Positions 35,768 through 45,151 of a DNA stretch of 64,000 bases are shown piece after piece. The stretch's first letter is position 1, and every line of letters starts with the position of its first letter. The position numbers were made by a program, and so were the translations under genes. Below the pieces are notes generated by a model. It worked only from the letters and a program-made list of their open reading frames with translations, ran no database searches and had not been told where the DNA came from. This stretch comes from Qipengyuania profundimaris (lineage in GTDB: Bacteria; Pseudomonadota; Alphaproteobacteria; Sphingomonadales; Sphingomonadaceae), in assembly GCF_030717945.1 (NCBI RefSeq), contig NZ_JAVAIM010000001.1:1797131-1861130 (forward strand), read 5' to 3'.

Positions 35768-37039
35768 TCAGCCGCCCTGCTGACCCGAGTAGACACCCCA
35801 GAGGTTGGCAATCGCCTGACGCGCGCCTTCGACCCGGTTGAAGGTCGCCTGCGCTTCGGCGTAGTTGCCCTGGTCGTATTGCGCGATACCGAGGCGGGTC
35901 AGCGCCATCGGCGTGTCGGCACCGGCCATGGTGGAAGCCTTGAGATAAAATTCCTCGGCCTCGGCAGGACGGCCCATGCTGAGCATTGCGTCGCCCGCTG
36001 CCATAACAGTGGCGAGCGTTGCGCCAGACTTGCGGGCATCGGTCAGCAATCCGTCCATGTCGGCACGGTCGACCGCAGCGCGATCGGCTGCCTGCTTGCG
36101 GGTATCCACGAGATAGGCATCGCTTTCCGATAGGAAGCCCTTCGACTGACCTTCATCGATGACGGACACCACTTCTGCGGGCAGACGGCGATAATCCGCC
36201 GCTTCGACATACTCACCGTAGAGGCGGGCGTCGTTGAGCGTGCCGGCACGGCGGCCCAGACGCAGAAGATCGAGCGTCGCGGGCTTGTCATAGCCACCGG
36301 TGTTCAGCAGAATTGCAATCGCATCGCGCCAGCTGGTCTCGCTCGGGAATTCCGAGACGTACATATTGGCGAACTTGATCGCTTCGTCCTTCATATCGGC
36401 GCGATAAGCGACAGCCAGTCCGCGCTTAATCCAGTCCTCTTCCAGCGTGCCGCCGGCTGCCTTGCGGGCATCCAGAGCGTTCGAGAGGTAGGCAAGCCCC
36501 TCCGCATCACGGCTCTCGGCGAAATACGTTTCGGCGATGATCGCTTCCGGATTATTGTCCGTATAGCCGGCAGCCATCGCAGCTTCGAGCGCCGAACGCG
36601 CGGCGGCGTAATCCTTGGCGTTATATGCGACCTGGCCGATCATGAAATTATACGGGCCGACCTGCTCGGGTGCGACCTTGCCGCTAGCAAGCATCAACTC
36701 CAGACCCTGACGGGCAAGCGCATTGTCGTTGAACTTTTGGCCGGCATTCACGATCGCGCCGCCGGCGGCGAAACGGTCGTCTTCATTCTCGATTGCTGCA
36801 ACTACGGCCGGGATTGCCGCCTTCACGGTTGCCGGGTCGGGCGTTTCGACACCAAGCGCTTCCTGTAAAGGGGAATAAGCGGCGATAAAGCCCTTCGAGT
36901 AGCTCGGCTTTGCTTTCTTCTGAGCGAAGGCAGGCGCTTCGAGCGCAGTCGCGGTGACCGCAGCGCCGGTCGCTAGAGTGAGCGCCATTGCGAGCGTAGA
37001 AGCCGCACCGTTGGCGCGGGCGAGACGAGTGAAAATCAT
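35768..37039 (-). CDS. Exported TPR-repeat protein of unknown function
   Basis: A 423-residue protein with a signal peptide (LAMALTLATGAAVTATALEAPAFAQ; cleavage after AFAQ). The rest is almost wholly alpha-helical with several degenerate tetratricopeptide repeats, for example AYNAKDYAAARSALEAAMAA near 140 and GIAQYDQGNYAEAQATFNRV at the C-terminus. Such proteins are scaffolds for protein contacts, here in the periplasm or at the outer membrane. It is divergent from gyrA across 301 bases. I do not recognise a specific family. Sphingomonads have similar proteins, as I recall, without a known role. Confidence 0.75.
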   Translation of the reverse strand: MIFTRLARANGAASTLAMALTLATGAAVTATALEAPAFAQKKAKPSYSKGFIAAYSPLQEALGVETPDPATVKAAIPAVVAAIENEDDRFAAGGAIVNAGQKFNDNALARQGLELMLASGKVAPEQVGPYNFMIGQVAYNAKDYAAARSALEAAMAAGYTDNNPEAIIAETYFAESRDAEGLAYLSNALDARKAAGGTLEEDWIKRGLAVAYRADMKDEAIKFANMYVSEFPSETSWRDAIAILLNTGGYDKPATLDLLRLGRRAGTLNDARLYGEYVEAADYRRLPAEVVSVIDEGQSKGFLSESDAYLVDTRKQAADRAAVDRADMDGLLTDARKSGATLATVMAAGDAMLSMGRPAEAEEFYLKASTMAGADTPMALTRLGIAQYDQGNYAEAQATFNRVEGARQAIANLWGVYSGQQGG

Positions 37040-37340
37040 ACTTGTACTCCCAAGAATGGTAAGGGGGCCTGAGCGCGCGCGGCGCCAATTGTTGTCAACG
37101 AAATCGGCAATGCCGTCAGTACGCTCTCATTGCAAATCGTTCTAGGCGAAGCGGGCTGAACGGGCTTTGAATACAGCCCGTGCCGCTCGTTCAGCATGCA
37201 ATTTGGACTTCGCGCACCCATATGTGGAAAAAGCGCGCGAAACCGCCCTGTGTTCCCTCCCCTCGGTGGCAACCTGTGCGGCTTTGGCGTAACCTCCGAC
37301 CGACCAGAACATAAGTAGTTCGCAGAACGGAAAAGCTGTC
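37040..37340. other. Divergent promoter region between the TPR gene and gyrA
   Basis: No gene is apparent in these 301 bases. A compound stem-loop lies at 37155-37195: GCTGAAC (37155-37161) pairs with GTTCAGC (37189-37195), and inside it CGGGCT pairs with AGCCCG around an 8-base loop. It must hold the promoters of both flanking genes. I cannot place -35/-10 elements with confidence. Confidence 0.55.
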
Positions 37341-40181
37341 TTGTCAGACGATACCGAAGTCCTCGATCCCCCTCCCTACGACGGCGGCGATTACACCCGC
37401 ATCGACATCGTCGATGAGATGAAAACGAGCTATCTCGATTACGCGATGAGCGTGATCGTCAGCCGCGCACTGCCCGATGTACGTGATGGGTTGAAGCCCG
37501 TGCACCGCCGCATCCTTTTCGCCAGCCAGGAAGGCGGCTTCGTCGCCGGACGGCCATATCGCAAGAGTGCCAAGATCGTCGGCGACGTGATGGGTAACTA
37601 CCACCCGCACGGTGACGCGGCGATCTACGACGCGCTGGCGCGCATGACGCAGGACTGGTCGCTGCGGGTGCCGCTGGTAGATGGTCAGGGGAACTTCGGT
37701 TCGATGGACCCCGACCCGCCGGCCTCGATGCGGTATACCGAGGCACGGCTTGCACGGGTGGCCAATGCGCTGCTCGACGACCTCGACAAGGACACGGTCG
37801 ATTTTGCCGACAATTACGACCAGTCCCGGCGCGAACCGACCGTACTCCCGGCGCGCTTCCCGAACCTGCTCGTCAATGGCGCGGGCGGCATCGCGGTCGG
37901 CATGGCGACGAACATCCCGCCGCACAATCTCGGCGAGGTGATCGACGGCTGCTTCGCCTTCATGGACAATCCCGCAATCACCAGCGAGGAATTGTTCGAG
38001 ATCATCCCGGGGCCCGATTTTCCGACTGCGCCCCTGATCCTCGGCAAGTCCGGCGCCCGTGCTGCCTATACCACGGGCCGCGGTTCGATCCTGATGCGCG
38101 CGCGGCACGAGTTCGAGGAAAAGCGCGGCGACCGACGGTCGATCGTTCTGACCTCCATTCCCTTCCAAGTCGGCAAGAGCTCGCTGGTCGAGAAGATCGC
38201 CGAAGCCGCGAAGGAAAAGCGGATCGAGGGCATCTCGGACATCCGCGACGAAAGCTCGCGCGAAGGCGTGCGCGTGGTCGTGGACCTGAAGCGCGATGCC
38301 TCGCCCGAAGTCGTGCTCAACCAGATCTGGCGCTATACGCCCGCACAGGCGAGCTTCCCGGCGAACATGCTGGCGATCCGCGGGGGGCGGCCCGAAACGC
38401 TGACCCTGCGCGAATTCATCCAGGCCTTTATCGGCTTCCGCGAGGAGGTCATCACTCGCCGCACCAAGTTCGAGCTCAACAAGGCCCGCGAGCGAGCGCA
38501 CATCTTGCTCGGCCTGGTGGTTGCCGTTTCCAATCTAGACGAAGTCGTGGCGATGATCCGCGGCTCGTCGAACCCGGCCGATGCGCGGGCCAAGCTGCTC
38601 GCCAAAGAATGGCCGATCGGCGATATCGCGCAATATATCGCGCTGGTCGAAGCCATCGAGCCGAGCGACGAACAAACGGGCGGCACTTATCGCCTGTCGG
38701 AGCGGCAGGTGAAGGCAATCCTCGACCTGCGCCTCCACCGCCTCACCGCGCTGGGCCGCGACGAAATCGGCGACGAGCTCAAGGAATTGAGCGTTGCGAT
38801 CGAGGAATATCTCTCGATCCTCGCCGATCGGGTGAAGCTCTACGGCGTGATGCGCGAAGAGCTGGAAGAGATCAAAGCCAGCTACGCCACTCCGCGGATC
38901 ACAGAAATCGCGCCCGCCTGGGATGGCCTCGAAGACGAAGACTTGATCGAGCGCGAAGAGATGGTCGTCACCGTCACCCACGGGGGCTACATCAAGCGGA
39001 CCCCGTTGCAAGCCTTCCGCGCGCAGGCCCGAGGCGGCAAGGGCCGCAGCTCGATGGCGACGAAGGACGAGGATGCCGTCGTCGAAATGTTCGTAACGTC
39101 GACGCACAACCCGGTGCTGTTCTTCACAAATACGGGCCGCGTCTATCGCCTTAAGGTGTGGAAGCTGCCCGAAGGCGGACCGACAACCAAAGGCCGCCCG
39201 ATGGTGAACCTTTTGCCGCTGGGCGACGACGAGCGCGTGACCAACGTGCTGCCCTTGCCCGAAGACGAGAGCGAATGGAGCGCGCTCAACATCGTCTTCG
39301 CGACCGAACAGGGCATGGTCCGGCGTAATTCGATGGACGCATTCACCAATGTCCCCTCCAACGGCAAATATGCGATGGGCTTCGTCGAGGACAGCGGCGA
39401 CCGCCTGATCGGCGTCAAATTGCTGAGCGAGGATCAGGAGATTTTCCTGGCCTCGGACGCCGGAAAGGCGATCCGATTCGCCGCCACCGATGCGCGCGAA
39501 ACCAAGAGCCGCACCGGCATCGGCGTGCGCGGTATGACGCTGAAGGATGGCGCGAAGGTCGTCTCGTTGGCTGTGCTCGACGCCTGCGAGCGCGACACCG
39601 ACGTCCGCGATGCTTATCTGCGCGCCGCGGTCTGGAAGAACAACGACACCGATCCGACGCTCGATGCCGAAAAGGTCGAGCAGATGGAGGAGTGCGAGGA
39701 GTTCATTCTGACGCTGACCGAACGCGGCTACGGCAAAATTTCCTCTGCCTACGAGTACCGCACCATCGGCCGCGGCGGCCAGGGCCTGACCAATATCGGC
39801 GAGCCGTCGAGCAATCCGGACCGCAATGGCTCCGTGGTCGGCAGCTTCCCGGTCAAGCACGGCTCGCAGCTCATGCTGGTGACCGACCAGGCGAAACTTA
39901 TCCGCCTGCCGATCGATTTCCGGCATTTGCTGGAGGATGGTTTCGAGAACCACGCGGGCTATTCCATCTCCGGGCGGACCTCTTCGGGTGTGAGCATTTT
40001 CAAGGTTGCAAAAGGCGAACGCATCGTCGGTGCAGCGTTGATCGACGAGACCGAAGAGCCGGAAAACGAAGCCGAGGAAAAGGTCGCCGACGAAATCGCG
40101 GCGCGGGGCGGACTCGAGCAGACTACCCCGCACACGACCGCGCATTCGGACAAGAACATCGACGGCGAGCCGGGCGGATGA
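37341..40181 (+). CDS. gyrA: DNA gyrase subunit A
   Basis: A 946-residue type IIA topoisomerase subunit with a TTG start. The catalytic Tyr132 lies in SMRYTEARL. The quinolone-binding helix region reads [15 protein letters not shown], so the residue equivalent to E. coli Ser83 is Ala93, while the Asp87 equivalent (Asp97) is kept. The C-terminal beta-pinwheel DNA-wrapping domain starts near residue 545 and has the GyrA box RGGKGRS near 562. An acidic tail with Glu-rich stretches ends the protein. The length, about 70 residues more than E. coli GyrA, is usual for alphaproteobacteria that carry an insert. Partner gyrB is not in the window. Confidence 0.97.
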   Translation: MSDDTEVLDPPPYDGGDYTRIDIVDEMKTSYLDYAMSVIVSRALPDVRDGLKPVHRRILFASQEGGFVAGRPYRKSAKIVGDVMGNYHPHGDAAIYDALARMTQDWSLRVPLVDGQGNFGSMDPDPPASMRYTEARLARVANALLDDLDKDTVDFADNYDQSRREPTVLPARFPNLLVNGAGGIAVGMATNIPPHNLGEVIDGCFAFMDNPAITSEELFEIIPGPDFPTAPLILGKSGARAAYTTGRGSILMRARHEFEEKRGDRRSIVLTSIPFQVGKSSLVEKIAEAAKEKRIEGISDIRDESSREGVRVVVDLKRDASPEVVLNQIWRYTPAQASFPANMLAIRGGRPETLTLREFIQAFIGFREEVITRRTKFELNKARERAHILLGLVVAVSNLDEVVAMIRGSSNPADARAKLLAKEWPIGDIAQYIALVEAIEPSDEQTGGTYRLSERQVKAILDLRLHRLTALGRDEIGDELKELSVAIEEYLSILADRVKLYGVMREELEEIKASYATPRITEIAPAWDGLEDEDLIEREEMVVTVTHGGYIKRTPLQAFRAQARGGKGRSSMATKDEDAVVEMFVTSTHNPVLFFTNTGRVYRLKVWKLPEGGPTTKGRPMVNLLPLGDDERVTNVLPLPEDESEWSALNIVFATEQGMVRRNSMDAFTNVPSNGKYAMGFVEDSGDRLIGVKLLSEDQEIFLASDAGKAIRFAATDARETKSRTGIGVRGMTLKDGAKVVSLAVLDACERDTDVRDAYLRAAVWKNNDTDPTLDAEKVEQMEECEEFILTLTERGYGKISSAYEYRTIGRGGQGLTNIGEPSSNPDRNGSVVGSFPVKHGSQLMLVTDQAKLIRLPIDFRHLLEDGFENHAGYSISGRTSSGVSIFKVAKGERIVGAALIDETEEPENEAEEKVADEIAARGGLEQTTPHTTAHSDKNIDGEPGG

Positions 40182-40191
40182 GGTCTTTCCG

Positions 40192-41040
40192 GTGAGTCTG
40201 AAGGTCGAGCCAAGCGGCCAGGCGTGCGGCGCACGCGTAAGCGGGCTCGACCTTTCCCGCCCGATCGGTCATGATCTGGCTGCGGAGATCCGGTCGGCCT
40301 GGCTCGAACATCGCGTCCTCGCTTTTCCCGGCCAACCGGCGAACGACGATACGCTCGAAGCGTTCACGCGCGCGATGGGCGGGTTCGGCGAGGATCCGTT
40401 TTTCGAACCCATCTCTGGGCGAAAGCAAATTGCCGCAATTCTCCGCGAGCCCGCCGAACAAGCACCGCTCTTCGCCGAGAACTGGCATAGCGACTGGAGC
40501 TTTCTGGAGCATCCTCCCGCCGGCACCTGTCTGATGTCCTTCGACATCCCGCCCGCAGGCGGCGACACCCTATTCGCAAACCAGGTCGCCGCATTCGATG
40601 CCTTGCCGGACGGGAGAAAAAACGAACTCCGCGCCCTGACTGCCATTCACAGCGCGAAGCTCGCCTATGCGCCCGATGGCACCTATGGCGAGAAGGATCG
40701 CGCGGGCGATCGTTCCATGGCGATCCGGCCCGATGAGAGGGCGAACGCGACCCAGACGCACCCACTCGTCCACCGCCACCCGGAGACCGGCGAGGCAGCC
40801 CTGTTCTCGACGCTCGGTTATATCATCGGCATCGAAGGGATGGCCCAGACCGAGGCGATCGCCCTCCTCACTGAGCTTTCGCAGTGGCAGTCCCGCGACG
40901 AATTCGTCTATCGCCACGTATGGGAACCCGACATGCTGATTGTGTGGGACAACCGCGCCGTGCTGCATAAGGCGACGGGCGGGTACCAAGGTCACAGGCG
41001 CGAATTGCATCGCACCACGATTGCGGCTTGGCGGCCTTAA
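40192..41040 (+). CDS. TauD/TfdA-family 2-oxoglutarate-dependent dioxygenase
   Basis: A 282-residue Fe(II)/2-oxoglutarate oxygenase with a GTG start. The metal facial triad is seen as H-x-D in NWHSDWSFLEHPPAG near residue 101 and the distal His in RRELHRTTIAAWRP close to the C-terminus. The last Arg of the family (R-T-T region) binds 2-oxoglutarate. Family members oxidise taurine, 2,4-D and related sulfonates, or other small acids; the true substrate is unknown. The gene starts 10 bases after gyrA and its stop overlaps the convergent lysoplasmalogenase-like gene by 4 bases. Confidence 0.88.
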   Translation: MSLKVEPSGQACGARVSGLDLSRPIGHDLAAEIRSAWLEHRVLAFPGQPANDDTLEAFTRAMGGFGEDPFFEPISGRKQIAAILREPAEQAPLFAENWHSDWSFLEHPPAGTCLMSFDIPPAGGDTLFANQVAAFDALPDGRKNELRALTAIHSAKLAYAPDGTYGEKDRAGDRSMAIRPDERANATQTHPLVHRHPETGEAALFSTLGYIIGIEGMAQTEAIALLTELSQWQSRDEFVYRHVWEPDMLIVWDNRAVLHKATGGYQGHRRELHRTTIAAWRP

Positions 41041-41693
41041 ACCTTCCGACCGCGCAGGGTCTGGACGACGCCGGTGACGATCAGGAACTGCGCGGCATAG
41101 TAAAGCGGCCAGACGAGCCATTCGGTCAGCTCTCCGGGGAGGGTTTGCGATTCGCGGGCGAAGATCAGCAGATCGCTCGCAACGAACATGACGGCACCGA
41201 TCCCCACGCGATAGCGCGGAAAGCGGCTCGTCCAGGCGGCAGCGGCCATCAGTCCGACCAGCCCGCCATAGGCTGTGGCAAGTTCCCAGTTCGGCAGTGG
41301 GCGCGTCATCCCGGCAGCGATGACAGCAGGCAACACGACCAGAGCCAGACCGGCAAGCCGCTGGCTTGAACTCGTCTTCGCTCTCCGGTTCCGCAGGTAC
41401 AATGCGATCGCGACGAGGTGCGAAAGCGCGAACAGCCCGCCTCCTATCAGAAAGCTGATCTCCAGCGCCACGTCGGCACAGGCTGCGATCGCCATGACCG
41501 CAGCAATCAGCAGCCCATCGGTGCCCCTCCCCCGCGCGGCAGCGTAGACCGAAAGTAAACCGACGCCCGCGCCTTTCCAGATCATGAGCCACGCGCCACC
41601 GATCTCGTCGTCCATGACGAAGAAATAGGTGACCGCCGCAAGCAGGCTCAGCAGCAACCAGGGGCGATGATCGGCAAGGGCTTTGTGCGCCAT
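41037..41693 (-). CDS. Lysoplasmalogenase-like (YhhN/TMEM86) membrane protein
   Basis: A 218-residue integral membrane protein with seven or eight hydrophobic stretches. The start at MAHKALADHRPWLLL is used because the region upstream of it in the same frame runs over the opposite gene trmFO. Family clues are the conserved acidic segments in transmembrane helices (MAIAACADVALEISFLIG and AVMFVASDLLIF), which match the pattern of YhhN, and the C-terminal WPLYYAAQFLIVTGV. Human relatives hydrolyse the vinyl-ether bond of lysoplasmalogens. In bacteria the substrate is uncertain. Confidence 0.85.
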   Translation of the reverse strand: MAHKALADHRPWLLLSLLAAVTYFFVMDDEIGGAWLMIWKGAGVGLLSVYAAARGRGTDGLLIAAVMAIAACADVALEISFLIGGGLFALSHLVAIALYLRNRRAKTSSSQRLAGLALVVLPAVIAAGMTRPLPNWELATAYGGLVGLMAAAAWTSRFPRYRVGIGAVMFVASDLLIFARESQTLPGELTEWLVWPLYYAAQFLIVTGVVQTLRGRKV

Positions 41694-41745
41694 ACATCCC
41701 GCTAGGCCTTGATGCGACAGGGGCGCAAGCCTTACAGGGCGCGCG

Positions 41746-43113
41746 ATGACCCACGATATCCACATCATCGGTGGCGGGCTGGCCGGCAGCGAGGCTGCCT
41801 GGCAGCTCGCGCAGCGCGGTTTCAGCGTGCGCCTGTCCGAAATGCGCGGTGGCGGCGATATGACGCCGGCCCACCAGACCGACGGTTTGGCCGAGCTCGT
41901 CTGTTCGAACAGCTTCCGCTCCGACGATAGCGACAAGAACGCAGTCGGCCTGCTGCATCACGAGATGCGCAAGCTCGACAGCCTCGTGATGCGCGCAGGC
42001 GAGAAGGCCCGTGTGCCTGCCGGGTCTGCCATGGCAGTCGATCGCGATGTGTTCTCCGCCGAAGTCCAGCGGACGCTCGACGAGCATCCGAAGGTCACCG
42101 TCGTTCGCGAACGGGTGGATGCCCTGCCCAGTGAAGGCCCGACCATCGTGGCGACGGGGCCCCTCACCGCGCAGGCGCTCGCCGAGAGCATCGTGAAAGC
42201 GACCGGACAGGATCGCCTTGCTTTCTTCGACGCCATCGCGCCGATCGTCCATCGCGACAGCATCGATATGGATATCTGCTGGATTCAGTCGCGCTGGAAC
42301 AAGCGCAACGAGGCCTCGAACGAGGACGGCGATTATATCAATTGCCCGATGACCAAGGATCAGTATCTCGCCTTTCACCAAGGGTTGATGGATGGCGATA
42401 AGACCGAGTTCCGCGAGTGGGAGAAGGACACTCCCTACTTCGAAGGCTGCATGCCGATCGAGGTGATGGCATCGCGCGGCGTCGACACATTGCGCTTCGG
42501 CCCGATGAAGCCGGTCGGTCTCGACAACCCGCGCGACACCACGCCCGAGTTTCCGCAGGGTCGCTGGCCTTACGCCGTTGTCCAGCTGCGGCAGGACAAC
42601 AAGCTCGGCACTCTATGGAACATGGTCGGCTTCCAGACGAAGCTGAAATACGGCGCGCAGGTGGAGCTCTTCCGGACGATCCCGGGCCTGGAGAACGCCG
42701 AGTTCGCGCGTCTCGGCGGTCTGCATCGCAACACTTTCCTCAATTCGCCCGTCGTCCTCGACCGGCAGCTTCGCCTGAAAGGCGCTGAGCATATCCGCTT
42801 CGCCGGGCAAGTGACGGGCTGCGAGGGCTATGTCGAAAGCTCGGCGGTCGGCCTTGTCGCCGGCATGATGGCCGCGGCCGAACTGGCGGGTCGCGAGTGG
42901 CAGGGGCCGCCGCGCACGACTGCGCTGGGCGCGCTGCTCGCGCACATCACCGGGGATGCGGAAGCCGAGAGCTACCAGCCCATGAACGTCAATTTCGGCC
43001 TGTTCCCGCCGCTTCACGATGTGGGCAAGAAGCAGCGCAAGGAGGCCTATACCTCACGCGCCAAGGCCGATCTCGCCGAATGGATTGCTCGCGGAGAGCT
43101 CGTGGCAGCCTAA
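41746..43113 (+). CDS. trmFO: Methylenetetrahydrofolate-tRNA-(uracil-5)-methyltransferase
   Basis: A 455-residue FAD- and folate-dependent enzyme making ribothymidine at tRNA position 54. FAD-binding [16 protein letters not shown] at the N-terminus, the signature [11 protein letters not shown] near 46, and [20 protein letters not shown] near 230 identify TrmFO; the catalytic Cys is in the GCMP motif. The C-terminal region has the folate contact [12 protein letters not shown]. It ends with a 4-base overlap with the convergent EF-hand gene. Confidence 0.96.
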   Translation: MTHDIHIIGGGLAGSEAAWQLAQRGFSVRLSEMRGGGDMTPAHQTDGLAELVCSNSFRSDDSDKNAVGLLHHEMRKLDSLVMRAGEKARVPAGSAMAVDRDVFSAEVQRTLDEHPKVTVVRERVDALPSEGPTIVATGPLTAQALAESIVKATGQDRLAFFDAIAPIVHRDSIDMDICWIQSRWNKRNEASNEDGDYINCPMTKDQYLAFHQGLMDGDKTEFREWEKDTPYFEGCMPIEVMASRGVDTLRFGPMKPVGLDNPRDTTPEFPQGRWPYAVVQLRQDNKLGTLWNMVGFQTKLKYGAQVELFRTIPGLENAEFARLGGLHRNTFLNSPVVLDRQLRLKGAEHIRFAGQVTGCEGYVESSAVGLVAGMMAAAELAGREWQGPPRTTALGALLAHITGDAEAESYQPMNVNFGLFPPLHDVGKKQRKEAYTSRAKADLAEWIARGELVAA

Positions 43114-43568
43114 CAGGCGCAGCGCGGCTTCTTGCGGCGCTTCGGCGCGGTGGTCGCGAATTCGCCCGGCGTAAGCTCGTTATCGCCATCGGCATCGGCG
43201 CCTTCGAACTTGTCGACCGTGGCCACCGCCCATTCCTCGAAATCGAGCAGATTGTTGCCGTCCTTGTCGAGCTTGCGGAAGGCATTGGAGCGGGTCGAAA
43301 GCATTTCCGTGCGGGTGATGCGCCAGTCGCGGTTGCGATCGTAGCGGAAGAAGCGGCGCTGCTCGCGTGTCAGCTCGGTCGCCTCGGGCGGTGCCGGACC
43401 GATCGCCTCACCCGGATCGACCGGCGGAACCTCTGGGAGCGGCGCTTCGCTCTCCACATCCATCGGGGGCGGCGCGCCCTCTTCGACTTGCGCCCTGCCC
43501 TGCCACCAGAATAGCCCCAGGCCGACAAGAGCCAGCGACGCGGTGCTGCCGACAACCAACCCCTTCAT
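43110..43568 (-). CDS. Membrane-anchored EF-hand calcium-binding protein
   Basis: A 152-residue protein with an uncleaved or cleaved N-terminal membrane helix ([19 protein letters not shown]), a Pro/Glu-rich linker, and three EF-hand loops: [26 protein letters not shown] and [13 protein letters not shown]. Loops 2 and 3 have canonical Ca2+-ligand spacing; loop 1 is less regular. A Cys-rich end (RRKKPRCAC) is unusual. The start at MKGLVVG is preferred over the open frame further upstream to 43697. The function is unknown; periplasmic Ca2+ sensing is inferred. Confidence 0.82.
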   Translation of the reverse strand: MKGLVVGSTASLALVGLGLFWWQGRAQVEEGAPPPMDVESEAPLPEVPPVDPGEAIGPAPPEATELTREQRRFFRYDRNRDWRITRTEMLSTRSNAFRKLDKDGNNLLDFEEWAVATVDKFEGADADGDNELTPGEFATTAPKRRKKPRCAC

Positions 43569-43596
43569 GTCCTGGCCTCCTGATTGCTTGGGATTT

Positions 43597-44250
43597 TCAG
43601 CGACCGAAGACGCCGGCACGCAAGGCCACCATGGCGCTGCGGCGCCCGGCAAGCAAGGGCGCGCCACCGGCAGCAAGCGAGCGGCGCGCCAGGGCATCGA
43701 GAACGGCGAGAGGGCGCATCCCTAGGGGAAGCGGAGCAGGCTGACCCAGCGATGCTTGCGCATCGGCGATAATTTCCGGGGTGCGATCCTCCTGCGGCAA
43801 GCCCGAGAGCAGGTCGGCTAATGCCCACCGTCCTGCGGCAAGTCGCACCGCTGTATCGTCCGCCCCGGCGCCGAGAGCTGTCCCGAGCGCCAGCCAGCCA
43901 GCCTCACGGCCTGTCTTCAACGCCTGTATCGCTAACCTGTCGATCGGTTCGGCGAGCAAAACGGATTCCCACCCGTCGACGAGGGCGCCCAAGTGCTGGC
44001 GCTGCTCACCGAATCCGTCGGCAAGTGCGTCGAGCAAGGGATTCCCGCGCGGCAGGTCATCGGCGCTTTCTGCCATCGCATCCCGCCACCAGGCGAGCCG
44101 GAGCTGTCCGACGATGGCCTCGCTGGCTCCGGCCACCGATCGCGCCAAATTGCGATCGAAGGCCAGCAGCGCTGCGAATGCGCCCCGATGCTCGGGCGAC
44201 GCGTAGCCGATGGCTACCTGCGCCTCGGGCGGCAGATCCTCGACAGTCAT
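43597..44250 (-). CDS. Squalene/phytoene-synthase-like protein (short, degenerate)
   Basis: A 217-residue protein resembling the trans-isoprenyl synthase (squalene/phytoene synthase) fold: the LLAFDRNLARSVAGASE and QLRLAWWRDAMAE segments match the family's first helices. True phytoene synthases are near 280-350 residues and have two D-x-x-x-D motifs; the first is not visible here and the second is ambiguous. It is therefore more like the NDUFAF6-type branch, which assists respiratory complex I assembly in eukaryotes. A carotenoid role is the alternative, but no other carotenoid gene is nearby. Confidence 0.72.
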   Translation of the reverse strand: MTVEDLPPEAQVAIGYASPEHRGAFAALLAFDRNLARSVAGASEAIVGQLRLAWWRDAMAESADDLPRGNPLLDALADGFGEQRQHLGALVDGWESVLLAEPIDRLAIQALKTGREAGWLALGTALGAGADDTAVRLAAGRWALADLLSGLPQEDRTPEIIADAQASLGQPAPLPLGMRPLAVLDALARRSLAAGGAPLLAGRRSAMVALRAGVFGR

Positions 44251-44294
44251 CGGCAGGCGTTGGCCATAGTCACGGCCAACGCCTATGGCCGAGA

Positions 44295-44699
44295 TCAGGC
44301 CTGGAGGTAAGCCCTTCGCGTCGACTGCACTGGGATCGATCCCAGATCCACGAAGATCAGGTTAATGTCGTACGCACCAGTGCCCTCTAAATCGACATAT
44401 GCGCGGCCGTCTGCGGACGTGCCATGTGTTACGGTGAGATTGGCCGAACCGAAGGTCTTGGCTGTCAGCAGCGAGTCTTCGAAGTTCGTTTGCAGTTGCG
44501 CGTCGTTGGGGGTGGGCCAGAGAGTCGCCGAGCGAGCCGTGTCGTCGATCGCTGCCGACATGGAATTCGTAAAATACAGGTAGATGCCGAAATTCATGCA
44601 ACCCAATATCAGCACGAGAGCTACAGGAAGCGCCAAACCGAATTCGATCGCTGCGGCGCCTTTGTTATCGTGCGAAATTTTCCTTAGAAAAGACATCAT
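44295..44699 (-). CDS. TadE/TadF-like pilus assembly protein
   Basis: A 134-residue single-pass protein with the TadE-type motif at its N-terminus: GAAAIEFGLALPVALVLILG (the conserved Glu after the prepilin-like cleavage region), followed by a periplasmic domain. TadE/TadF are pseudopilins of Flp pili. The start overlaps the upstream TadE-like stop (ATGA). It is third in the module tadG-tadE-tadE. The frame upstream of 44699 is not part of it. Confidence 0.86.
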   Translation of the reverse strand: MMSFLRKISHDNKGAAAIEFGLALPVALVLILGCMNFGIYLYFTNSMSAAIDDTARSATLWPTPNDAQLQTNFEDSLLTAKTFGSANLTVTHGTSADGRAYVDLEGTGAYDINLIFVDLGSIPVQSTRRAYLQA

Positions 44700-45151
44700 T
44701 CCACCTGCAGGGTTACGCTGCCGGTTGCCGTGAACTGGTCCACGAAATCGGCGTAGCCTTTGACGTCGAGGATCGGCGTGTATTCGTCTTCCACCTCGAT
44801 CGAGAGGTACTGGGTGTAGTCGAAGCCGGCGTTCAAGCACGCAGGCAGGCTGTTCTTTTCACCGTTACATTCGATCCAGCGATCGATCGTGATAGCGGAA
44901 AGTGGTAATCCACTACCTTCATGCACCCTCGTCTTGATTTCGGTATTAGTCGGAACATTCTCCATTTCCGACATTACATAGTCGGCACCGATCTGCGCAT
45001 GTTGCTGGATTTCCAGCTTGTGCACATAGCCCAAGGCGATATCGATACCGGCTAGCGCCAGCGTCAGCAGGATCGGCGTGACAAGCGCTAGCTCAATAGT
45101 GGCGGTTCCCTTGCGGTCTTTGCGAAACCGACTGATCATTCGCATCGTCAT
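44696..45151 (-). CDS. TadE-like pilus assembly protein
   Basis: A 151-residue protein with the TadE motif GTATIELALVTPILLTLALAG followed by a Tyr-containing helix and a periplasmic domain that has two Cys residues (ECNGEKNSLPAC) likely to form a disulfide. The start is at an ATG overlapping the tadG-type stop (ATGA). Secreted pseudopilin-like function is inferred from the family. Confidence 0.88.
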   Translation of the reverse strand: MTMRMISRFRKDRKGTATIELALVTPILLTLALAGIDIALGYVHKLEIQQHAQIGADYVMSEMENVPTNTEIKTRVHEGSGLPLSAITIDRWIECNGEKNSLPACLNAGFDYTQYLSIEVEDEYTPILDVKGYADFVDQFTATGSVTLQVE

